Below, piece after piece: positions 24,056-32,970 of a stretch of DNA of 64,000 nucleotides. Under the pieces are notes generated by a model. It did not search any database. It saw nothing but the letters and a program-made list of their open reading frames with translations, and was not told where the DNA came from. Both the position numbers and the translations under genes were made by a program. Where the stretch lies: NCBI RefSeq assembly GCF_028554725.1, contig NC_071670.1:25104001-25168000 (forward strand). Reading direction: 5' to 3'. Numbering within the stretch: the stretch's first letter is position 1; each line of letters opens with the position of its first letter. The DNA comes from Zeugodacus cucurbitae. Taxonomy: Eukaryota > Arthropoda > Insecta > Diptera > Tephritidae.

Positions 24056-24207
24056 TTTTTTTTTTAACTTGTTTAATATATACTATATATATCAAGTAGA
24101 TATGCATAATTCCCTGAGCAAGACAGATTTTTTGTGTACTGTAATCATTTTTATAACCAAATTAATCTTTCCGTTACAATGTTTTTTGTTTTATTTTTCG
24201 ATTACAG

Positions 24208-24376
24208 ACACAACTTAAATATTGCAAAGATATTTTCAATACAGGCGAAAAAGATATTTATCTCCATTGCATGGGGAGTTCTATTAACCGTTGCCTTAAC
24301 TTAGCCCTACACATTATCAAGAACTACGGTCAGAAATTATCATACTCCATACATACTTCAACCATCCAGTTGATTG
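24208..24376 (+). CDS. Rpp20: Rpp20 (POP7), internal exon; RNase P/MRP subunit
   Basis: Rpp20 is an Alba-like RNA-binding subunit of nuclear RNase P and RNase MRP, acting in tRNA 5' processing and rRNA maturation. The 56 codons read TQLKYCKDIFNTGEKDIYLH, then CMGSSINRCLNLALHI, ending STIQLI, matching the POP7 core (IYIHGLG.AINRAINIAL...TSTVELV). The exon follows an acceptor (TTTTCGATTACAG to 24207) and ends in phase 1 before GTAAGTA (24377). The frame continues exactly in the exon at 42867. The first coding exon (with the usual PNDIYV..KTDFK) was not found. A KTDF-like scrap at ~24112 is out of phase. There are no stops, and the uniform match suggests a live gene. Confidence 0.85.
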
Positions 24377-24603
24377 GTAAGTATAAGCTTAAATGTGTAA
24401 AATATATAAATAACATACCTAGAGGTGACAGGTTAAAAAGTTTGTACTTGTTGAATAAATCATACCGCTCATTTACATGAATAGTGTCACAACTCAAAAA
24501 GGTTTGTCGATTTTTCAGGAGAGCGGTTTAAAGTTTTCAATTGTCTATTATTTAGTAAATATAGAAAAACGCCATAAGTTTATTGAATAAACTATCGCTA
24601 TGT

Positions 24604-24803
24604 AATATCTATACTACTATTATAAAGAGGAAATGTTTGTATGTGTTTGTAAGCAATAAACTCAAAACTACTGTGCCGATCTTTTTATTAGGGGTCCTTA
24701 TTCAAACTTAACTAACGTAATCCAAGGTGTAAAAAAAGTGGCCTAATGTACTACAATATTAAATAACATATCAATATCTTCAAAAAATATTCTTTATTTA
24801 TAC
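24604..24803 (+). mobile_element. Helitron 5'-end fragment
   Basis: TCTATACTACTATTATAAAG at 24608 and the following AGGAAATGTTTGT and AAACTACTG.CCGAT match the Helitron 5' end at 8564. It is cut off by the gypsy LTR at 24804. Confidence 0.6.
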
Positions 24804-25175
24804 TGTAACGGATTTCTAAAATAAACCGTTTACGCTGAAACTCTGCCCTCAGTTCGATCACTGGATTGTCAAATAATAGTCACTATTTAGTGGTGATACA
24901 CTTATGTTTACTTCTAATTCAAAGAACTTAACACTTTATTACTCGTTATACGAGTTTACAACTTCTTACTTATAACTTCTTGCACTTTACTCGGCAACTC
25001 TCTAATTAGAACTGTGTCTTGCTGCCAGTCCAGCAGCCCTTATATAGTCGATTGTTAGCAATATATCACCACTCGAATATTCTGGCAACTACGAATATCG
25101 ATGTCTGGATAAATCTGGCAAGTTATTGATTTCGATTGTCAATTCTAGTTTATTCTAGCATACATGTTCGTCACA
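24804..25175 (-). repeat. Gypsy 3' LTR
   Basis: The 372-bp LTR reads TGTGACGAACATG...CCGTTACA on the minus strand. It is the same family as 13500-13910 (shared TTTGACAATCCAGTGATCGA). The adjacent AAGTGGTGGGCAG (25176-25188, minus) is the expected polypurine tract. Confidence 0.85.
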
Positions 25176-25205
25176 CTGCCCACCACTTAAGTCTGATCGT
25201 CCCGA

Positions 25206-25812
25206 CAGGGATAAAGGGATGTCCAACTTATTCCAGTGTGAGCGCGCCTCAAAATTTGCGTTTTTTATAACATTTTGCATTATTGCCAGATCAGACAAAA
25301 TACTAATTTTTGGGCATTTAAATTAAAATACCCAACATTTATTATGGTTAAAAATTATTATATACTGAATGTTTAATATAAAATAACTTATTTCAGTTTC
25401 ATTTAGTGATAAAATGGTATATTAAAATAGCCGGTTTTCGAAGTTTCAGTAATAAATATGGTCAATTATTAAGTGTCAACTGAAAATAAATCAATTTCTT
25501 TTATAATTTTCCATGAAAAATTAGTTTCTCGCTGCTGCAATTCAGAAAAATATTCTTATACCACTTTTAAATTACGCGTTTTCATTTATATTTATTGTTT
25601 TAAGTTCTTATTAGTGATCTTGCAAGGCGGATAAAAATGTCTCCATCGATTTATTTTTTTTGCAACATTTCAATATGGCCTTTCCAGTTTCCCAATTGCG
25701 AAACGTCAAAACCTCCTCATCTCGACAAACTGTCAAAGTTTAGGTGGTTTTGACGTTTACAATTGCGCTCTCACTTCCAGTGATATGAGAGTTGTACATC
25801 TCTTTATCTCTG
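25206..25812. mobile_element. hAT-like non-autonomous element, 607 bp
   Basis: The ends are CAGGGATAAAGGGATGTCC and, inverted, CAGAGATAAAGAGATGTAC, with imperfect similarity over about 45 bases. The direct repeat GTCCCGA lies on both sides (25199-25205, 25813-25819). Removing it restores the gypsy sequence between integrase and polypurine tract. It has no coding capacity. About 140 bases of its left end recur, inverted, in each 4.8-kb array unit. Confidence 0.78.
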
Positions 25813-25819
25813 GTCCCGA

Positions 25820-26515
25820 TTAGGCACACTTCCAGAACCAAATGCTGCAAGCCGTTCTAGATGTACCACCTTCATTTTATTCCTGGGTCTTCCAATTGTC
25901 TGTATGCAATACACCACATCATTGATCCGTTTAACAACCTGGTACGCTCCTTCCCAACTACATTGAAATTTAGGAGACAATCCTTTCTTCCGTAAGCCAT
26001 CTGGAACAAGGCTATGAATACATTTGCTACTGTTTCAGCTTCTTGGTTGAGAATTGGGTATACTTCTGGCCATTTGCTGAAATAATCCATGACTACTAAA
26101 ACGTATTTGTTGCGTAATTTACTGGTGGGAAATGGCGCACCCGAATTGTACTGCTTCATCTGGCCGTGACCCCTGTATTTCGGCCCTTTAGCTGTAATGC
26201 ACTCCCAATTAGCAATCCACTCCGTGACTGATTGCCGACAACCAACCCAATAAAATATTTTCTTTAGTTTTTCCAAGGTTTTTGTGTGAATCCCATATGC
26301 CCTCCAATTGCACCGTTATTCATCTCCTTGAGAACATCGGGAATTCTTACTTTCGGAACGATTATAAGAGTTCGGGAACTTTGTCCATCTTCGCTTTCCC
26401 ATACTGGATGCAAGCAGCCAGATAATGCTATTCCTTTGGATCCCATCCTTCTGTCGAAGCTATTGCCATTAATCGGATATCTACAATGTCTTCCTTGGCC
26501 TCTGTTTTTGAACAA
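25820..26515 (-). pseudogene. Gypsy integrase, internally deleted
   Basis: The minus-strand blocks are RIPDVLKEMNNGAIGGHMGFT and IFYWVGCRQSVTEW (HHCC zinc-binding region), SKLRNKYVLVVMDYFSKWPE (core), then a C-terminal block that continues in another frame to a LERLAAFGSGSVPNRDDQT-like tail ending at 25820. The first catalytic Asp segment and most of the core, including the DDE Glu, are missing. Confidence 0.8.
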
Positions 26516-26539
26516 TGTCTACATTCTAAATTACAAGGA

Positions 26540-26938
26540 CGACGGGACATCGCCCCCGCATTCCCACGACTACCTTTGCGATGTTCTATAGTCATAACTT
26601 TGGAGTCCCTCAATCCACCGTGCCAACTGTCCTTCTGGATTATTGAATTGCAGAAGCCATTTTAATGCTGCGTGATCTGTCCTTACTCGAAATCGTTGTC
26701 CATAAAGGTCCTTAGGAAAATGTTTGTTGCACTTCAGCAATGCCAGTAATTCTCTTCGCGTTATGCAATAATTCTTCTCTGGCTTACTTATTGTCTGCCT
26801 ATAATACTGTCCTTCAGAACATTCAAAGGCTTTGTTCTTCTTCGTGAGTTCGTGGAGGCTACTAGTTACCCTGGCGAAATTTGGAACGAATCGTCGGTAA
26901 TAGGTACACAGTCCAAGGAAACTCCGCAACTCGTGTAA
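26540..26938 (-). pseudogene. Gypsy RT tail and RNase H
   Basis: Visible are LRSFLGLCTYYRRFVPNFA, then a deletion, ITRRELLALLKCNKHFPKDL, RVRTDHAALKWL, and further on a GNAGAMSRRPC-like piece near 26545. The RT-RNase H linker typical of Ty3/gypsy is evident. The segment with the first RNase H Asp (C.D.AS..G) is missing. Confidence 0.82.
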
Positions 26939-27425
26939 TAGCCTAGACAGACGACAGTGCTAATTAGTATTAGCGGAGTTGATTTGCTTTAACTCGCGCA
27001 TTTATCCATTTTATAGCAAAATAGTAATGCCGTGCTTTTAACTGAATTTACCAAATTTGAGTTGGCAACGCTGCACAAAAATGGCCAATATTTGCTATTG
27101 TGAATGCTAATTTATACAAGGAAGAAGAAAAAAACATAAACAAATAATTTATGTTTCTATTTTGCCAATTAAATTATTTACAAATATATTAAAAATAACT
27201 AATTTTAATGTTTTCAGATGGTAGAAAGCAAACAGCGAGCAGTTTCAAAAACAACGACAACCAGCGACGAAAATGTGATGATACATTTGTTTACTTTGTT
27301 TAATGAATAGTCAAATTTCTCAATCCGCTGTCTAAATACCCAAAATTTGTCATCTGTCACCATAAAATTTCAATGCGCATTGGCATTTCTTAAGGCGCAT
27401 TAATTTTGCTCATCTGTCGAGGCTA
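26939..27425. mobile_element. Harbinger-like MITE, 487 bp, in gypsy RT
   Basis: The ends are TAGCCTAGACAGACGA and, inverted, TAGCCTCGACAGATGA. TAA duplications lie at 26936-26938 and 27426-27428. Removal rejoins the RT frame exactly (PKNL to HELRSFLG on the minus strand). Inside, a 31-codon frame MVESKQRAVSKTTTTSDENV... (27218-27313, plus) starts at TTTTCAG|ATG, possibly a leftover transposase-partner exon. Confidence 0.8.
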
Positions 27426-27620
27426 TAAATTTTTAGGTCTGGGGCAATCTTTCACTGCCTCTATCTTTTCTTGAGCTGTGCAAATGTCTTTCGTTGTCAC
27501 CTTGTGTCCTAAATAGCCCACTTCCTTCTTGAACAAAGAACACTACTTTGGGCTCAGTTTTAAACCAGCGCTAGCTATGCGTTGGAAAACCTCTTCCAAA
27601 TTTTTCAGATGCTAATCAAT
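27426..27620 (-). pseudogene. Gypsy reverse transcriptase, 5' remnant
   Basis: The minus-strand residues HLKNLEEVFQRIASAGLKLS and then CSLFKKEVGYLGHKVTTKD belong to the RT connection region. Lys before CSLF is replaced by a TAG stop. The catalytic YLDD segment is missing. Confidence 0.8.
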
Positions 27621-27785
27621 GCTCCACTCCGATGGAAAGACCAAGTGGAAAGTGACCTGGCGTCACTTGGTGATTCCAGTTGGCGCCAAAAAGCAAAAAG
27701 GAGGAATGAGTGGCGCGTTCTTTTGGTTTCGGCTATAATCGCTTAAAGCGGTTCCTACGCCAAATATATAACGCAATATTATTTT
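27620..27785 (+). pseudogene. LINE C-terminal tail fragment
   Basis: The plus frame reads PLRWKDQVESDLASLGDSSW then RQKAKRRNEW, the end of a common insect endonuclease-reverse-transcriptase LINE. It is followed by CGGCTATAATCGCTTAAAGCGG. The same hairpin-like tail, inverted, occurs at 62600-62625. Confidence 0.65.
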
Positions 27786-28289
27786 CAAATATGCTTTTTT
27801 TTGTCCACTGGTCATCCGCCTATAGCTGAGGAGGACAAAACCTATCTGGTGTTGCTCAAGATTTGTCTTCCGCATGATCTTCGCCAGATTTATTGCCATG
27901 CAAAGGAATCTCAATATAAATTTTGGTTGGTAATTCATCTGGCTTCGTCAAGCTCTTGAATAAATTCATTAATTTGGTGCAACGACAAACCACTAAACAA
28001 AAAATAAAAAAGCAGGAAATATTCCTATTTTTGTTTAAAAGAAGTAGGGAAAAAATTCGCACGCGATTCAAAATGCATGAAACGTGAATAAAAAACCAGT
28101 ACCCTAAGCGACCCACGGTTAGCATATAGTAACGTAAACTAAAATAGTAAAAGAAAACTATTTTTCGACAAATTTGAGGTCACATTTTATAGTTTATCGA
28201 AAAACGTGATTTTTGCACCTTTCTTTTTGACAGTTTGACAGTATAGTTTGTAATTTTGTACTGTAGCTTTTAAGATATTTATGCAAATA
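27786..28289. other. Stretch without recognised features
   Basis: No coding similarity was recognised on either strand. Confidence 0.4.
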
Positions 28290-28693
28290 CTAGCAGACCC
28301 GGCCACACGTATTTGTGGCTAAGGTATACATTAAATTAGTAAACTCTTCAATATAGTGAAAAAATTCTTACGCATAAAGACGAAAACGTTTTAGCCGGTA
28401 AATTTGATTGATAGACATTATTGTAGATCTGTATTAAGCGTAAATCTTCATAATTTGTCAAATTTTGAAAACTTTGAATTCTACGTCATCCATCTTTGTA
28501 GCTGTGTCAACTCTCCTAGAACGAAATCCTAAATTGTCGTATTGAGATTATAGACATCTTTGTTTTTTACCACCAATATAGGTCATTCAATCAGCCATTT
28601 ATGGTTATTATATTGGGGTTTCATGTCAGGAAAAACACGATGAACAACCTCTCTTTCGATGCCATAAAGTTACAGAAATCTGTTGGAAATGAT

Positions 28694-28882
28694 TTAATCC
28701 GTCGAGGTGTCCACTCCGTCGCTACCATTTCCAACTGCTTCTACAATCGCAATTTGATATTGGTGCAAAATCACTCGTAAGTTAGTTGTTAATTGGCGAT
28801 TCTTCATGTGCCGCCATAAATTAGATGATTTTAGGCATGCGATTAGTTCGTCAGCAACAGTTGATCCAGGAATAACCTGCAC
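28694..28882 (-). pseudogene. Helitron helicase fragment
   Basis: The block after the PIF1 LAGDFRQT region survives: VIPGSTVADELIACLKSSNL, then a degraded 'LTTNLRVIL' segment. It has stops on both sides. It is better preserved here than in the sibling at 11225-11400. Confidence 0.8.
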
Positions 28883-29084
28883 AGAATCATGGCTTCACCA
28901 AAAATGGTTTCTTTATCGCGTAAATCTTTTAAAGTCATGTGCAATGCCTCTAGAATATCTGAAAATTCTTCGCTAAAGCGCTTTTTTTTACTGTTGTTTC
29001 GTTGATTTGAAGTTTATCAGTAATTTCAAGGCCGAATGTGCCATTTGTTGCCCCTATTCCCGTTATACCTTGGTGGCGAAAATG

Positions 29085-29265
29085 AGTGAAATCGGTTCAG
29101 GAATTACCTCAGCCCTCGTATACTATATACGATGATTTTCGTTATTCTATTGGACTTTATGCTGAATATATGGGTCAAATTGAGTGTTATCTTAATAAAA
29201 TTACATCAATAAATTGCGAGAGTATAGAATGTTCGTATAAAATGTCCTTTCCTTACTTATTACAA
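29085..29265 (+). repeat. Interspersed repeat family A, inside the inverted Helitron
   Basis: It ends AATTGCGAGAGTATAGAATG and CTTTCCTTACTT. The first junction (near 29075) is shared with 10975, showing that the fragment travelled with the Helitron. Confidence 0.72.
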
Positions 29266-29480
29266 ATTGTTTTGAGCTATCGACACAACCTTATACAATT
29301 GAACAATGACAAAAATATTTTAACAAAGCAACAATGACAACCTTCAAAATATTATTACTTTTTGGTTTCCTTCTTTTATAATTTTGGTGTCAACTCAAAT
29401 AAAATTCTCTTATTATCTTCCTCGCAATTTTTCCATATTTACTAACTTTCTAATACTTTTTTCGGGCAATTTTTTAAATT

Positions 29481-30141
29481 TTTCCATAAGAACCATCCTT
29501 GTACATTGAATATTCTAGAAAAAATTGGCGAAATCGGTTCACCTATTCTCGAGTTATGTGCTTAGCAACACATTTAGCGATTCATTTTTATATTATAGAA
29601 GATATCGTTACATTTTGCGTGACCATTAATTACGTTTTCACCAATATCGTTGTAACACAAAATATGCGTTCCTTCTGAAAGGAAAACCAACCATTTGGCA
29701 ATACGTTCAATACAAAATATGTAAATTTTTCAGAAAAACAAAACATTACAAATCCTGGCACAACTGAGATGTGTCGTTATTGTGGTTCAAAATAATGTGT
29801 CATAACTAGTGGCATAACGACACATTCTTATCTCGACTGTCTATTTTTCTACGCATTAGAATTATATTTTTACTCAATATAGATTTTGCCCACATTTCCG
29901 CATACTCACCCGGAAAATCGTGTTTTTTTAAGTTATGACACTATTCATGTAAACATATCGCTGTTAGTGAGTTAGGCCATTTTCTGTTACAATGATAAAT
30001 ACACGTCCACGTAAACTAAAAAACAACTTTGACATTAAATTTCTTTAACAAAGGTTTAGTTTTTTATGATAATTATAAGATATATATCTAGTAATAGAAT
30101 TTGTTAAAAAACAACAAAAATATAAGATAGGCCCCAAATAA
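29481..30141. other. Stretch with short inverted repeats
   Basis: A possible Helitron-derived piece (29520-29590) is followed by TGTCGTTAT...ATAACGACA (29769-29829). 29930-29975 is the inverse of 24465-24510. No gene was recognised. Confidence 0.35.
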
Positions 30142-30240
30142 GCAAAAACAACAAAAAACCAATTGTCAATGAATTATTTGCAAAATGCAAGCACAAGTCG
30201 AAGAACGAATTCATGAGAAATGAACGGGACATTCTTATAA
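30142..30240 (-). repeat. Left arm of a foldback-like inverted repeat
   Basis: The reverse complement matches 30722-30773 joined to 37016-37061 at roughly 85-90% by eye. The right arm is split by the LINE insertion. The spacer is ~480 bases of unrecognised sequence. Confidence 0.75.
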
Positions 30241-30998
30241 TGATATTATCCTTATCTATAGCGAATTTTATACATTTTTTAATATTAATGACAGAAAGCG
30301 GTGGCTTTTTCCACGCTACTTGGGACGTGTACTGACTCTTTTCTCACTTCCTCATTGTTACCGTTGTTGCTGTAATATTTTTTTTATTTTTACCCATCTC
30401 TTTCAGGCAAGTATTTGGGATTTTATCTACTTATTGTGATATTTTAGAAAAATCCCAAAGTGAATGCCCTGAAAGTTTGAGTCCAGAGTTCTTCCAGTGC
30501 AGTATATTTTATTTTTTTTTGCACCTAAATAATATTGTCCTTAGCTTAATATTAAAAATTTTGGACACCTATTTTTATTTTTTTTTTTTGAAATAATGAA
30601 AATATACCAATTGGTTAAATTTCTCGTGAACTCATTTGCATGACAAGACTTATATCCAATTAGATCTGTGGAATTCGAATATATGCCAGAATGTGCCCAG
30701 AAGAACACGTGTTGGTTTTTTTTTTAAGAATTTCCCGTTCATTTCTCACGAATTTCTCTTCAACTTGTGCTTGAGGGTAAGCTTTCAAAGAGTACGGACG
30801 TGCTTAATGCGCTTCGTGAAAACTTTCATAATAAATTAATAATAAAAGCAAAACAAAAAAAATAAACAAACAATAACTTGTGTATTCGAAATTTTAAATC
30901 AAAACACAAAACATAAACAAAACAAATTAGTTTAAAATAACAATAAATAACAAACAACATAGAAAAGTGAACAAAACAAACAAATAAAAAAAACAAAC

Positions 30999-32492
30999 AT
31001 GAGCGCTAGCGCTGCGCAGTCTCAACAGCAAGGTCGTAGGCATTCTCTGAACGCCTACTTCAGCTTTGTTGAGCCTGCAAAATCTGCTCTCTCAAATAAA
31101 CAATCAAACGGTGAGAAAGATGAGTCATCGAAGCGCTCAGCCGAGCAGCAGAAGGGATCAGCAGAAACTGAAAAAACCAGCAAGTGCGCAACAACAAATC
31201 AGCAGGCAACATCAACCCAGCAGGTATCAGCAAACGAGCGGACAACAATGGAAAAAACAATGCAAGGTGAGCATGTACCGAAGAGAAAAGTACAATCTGT
31301 ACAGACTGGCATTGACCGCTACGTCAACATAAAAAGGAAATCAAGTCCTATCAAGACAGCGGTTAATGCCAAAAAGTTTCAACCCGCCACGCTTAATACA
31401 AATAAGCCTGGAAATTTAAATGGCAACAGATTTGCCATACTAAGCAATGGTTTGGACGACGATGCGAAGGGTGCCACCACAGTCGCGAATGCCAAGCCGC
31501 CGCCAATATATTTACGTGAGCGTAGCTCAAATGCACTTGTTGATAAACTCAGTGAAATTGTAGGTACCAACAATTTTCATATCGTGCCTTTGAAAAAAGG
31601 CAAGATAGATGAAACTAAAATACAATCCTACACTGAGAAAAGTTTTATGGATATAGTGAAATTTTTGTCAAATAACAACAAGAATTATTATTCTTATCAA
31701 CTGAAGAGCTTTAAAGGCCTAGTTGTTGTAAAAGGCATTGAGTCTTCGGTAGAATCTAATGATATCAAAGAAGCCCTTGAAGAATGCGGCTTTGGAATTA
31801 AAAATGTGGTAAATATCTTCAATAGAAATAAAGTACCACAACCAATGTTTAAAATTGAATTGTTGCCAAACTCTAATCCAATAAAAAAGAATGAAACACA
31901 CCCAATAGACAATTTAAAATATTTACTCCATCGTAGAATTACCGTTGAAGAACCTCATAAAAGAAATGGTCCGGTACAATGCACTAACTGCCAAGAGTAT
32001 GGGCATACCAAATCATTTTGCACTCTACGCAGTGTTTGTGTGGTATGTGGTGATTTGCACCCAACATAAAAATGCACTCTTAAAGAAGAGGATACAAATA
32101 AAAAATGCAGTAACTGTGGAGGAAATCATACTGCTAACTACAGGGGCTGCCCTGTATATAAAGACTTGAAATCAAAATTGTCACTGGGAATTCAAGCTCG
32201 TCGTAACCAAATGTTGAATATCCCTCGTAACGAAAATGTAGTAATTACAGACCAGATTTCGAAACCTGGTAATTCTAAGGATATCCTTGTCCAGGGAAGC
32301 TATGCAAATGTGGTAAAAGGCAACGCTGTACAAATGCAACAACCGCAAAATCCACCAAGTGGAGGTATTGAAAATATGATTCTAAATGTGACTCAATGTA
32401 TGACACAATTCATGTCTACGATGCAAAACATGATCCAAGATTTGATCAAATCTCAAAATCAAATGTTACAAACCTTATTATCTAAAAAATGA
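30999..32492 (+). pseudogene. LINE ORF1 (gag-like, CCHC zinc knuckles), one nonsense codon
   Basis: ORF1 protein binds element RNA. The frame of 497 codons opens at MSASAAQSQQQGRRHSLNAY, has a Q/K/S-rich N-terminus, a PRE/C2HC-like middle (LKSFKGLVVVKGIESSVESN), and knuckles CTNCQEYGHTKSFC and CSNCGGNHTANYRGC. A TAA at 32067-32069 lies within the second of three knuckles (CVVCGDLHPT-stop-KC), with the frame unchanged afterwards. The stop TGA at 32490-32492 overlaps the ORF2 ATG (ATGA). A decayed ORF1 of the same family occurs in each array unit. Confidence 0.87.
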
Positions 32493-32970
32493 GTATACTA
32501 AATATTTGTATATGGAATGCCAACGGTGTAAACCAACACAAACTGGAGTTAATACGATTTCTGACTGAAAAAAACATAGATGTTATGCTGATATCAGAAA
32601 CTCATTTAACAAATAAAAACAATTTCTTTATAGCGGGATATAGACTTCATGTTACAAATCATCCAGATGGAAAGGCGCACGGTGGAACAGCAGTATTGGT
32701 TAGAAATCGGCTAAACCACCATACTTTAGAACCACATGCTACAGCGCAGCTACAAGCTACAACAATATCATTGAAAAATCGAGGTTCTGACCTCAATCTG
32801 ACGGCTATATACTGTCCACCTCGTTTTAAAATTACAGACTGCGAATTTAAAGATTTTTTTGGAACGCTAGGTCCAAGATTTCTAGCAGGTGGTGATTATA
32901 ATGCAAAACACATGTACTGGGGCTCACGTCTTATTAATCCGAAAGGACGACAGCTGTACTACACTATTAT
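32489..32970 (+). pseudogene. LINE ORF2 endonuclease, N-terminal part
   Basis: The apurinic-like endonuclease nicks target DNA to prime reverse transcription. It opens MSILNICIWNANGV, with VMLISETHLT (catalytic Glu), GTAVLVRN, LTAIYCPPR and GGDYNAKHMYWGS visible (about residues 1-160). It is interrupted at 32970 by the inverted sibling LINE and resumes at 34856. Without the insertion the frame would be continuous at that point. Confidence 0.88.

Larger units (their letters stand above)
24804..27620 (-). mobile_element. Ty3/gypsy retrotransposon remnant with 3' LTR
   Basis: On the minus strand it runs from RT (27615) through RNase H and integrase to a purine-rich tract and the 3' LTR. It is 5'-truncated at a LINE tail near 27620. 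It is interrupted by a Harbinger-like MITE in RT and a hAT-like element just upstream of the LTR. Confidence 0.85.
28290..29480 (-). mobile_element. Helitron 3' part, inverted
   Basis: The 3' end CTAG is at 28293-28290 (minus) with hairpin GCCAC/GTGGC. The helicase fragment reads MQVIPGSTVADELIACLKSS (28882-28820). It is collinear with 10590-11785 including the embedded family A fragment (29085-29265), so both are copies of one composite Helitron. Confidence 0.8.

Noticed and set aside
24100..24140. SLSKTDF segment as a possible Rpp20 first-exon end
   Set aside because: It resembles the POP7 KTDFK motif, but the following GT would leave the wrong phase for 24208, and the sequence before it does not match the family.
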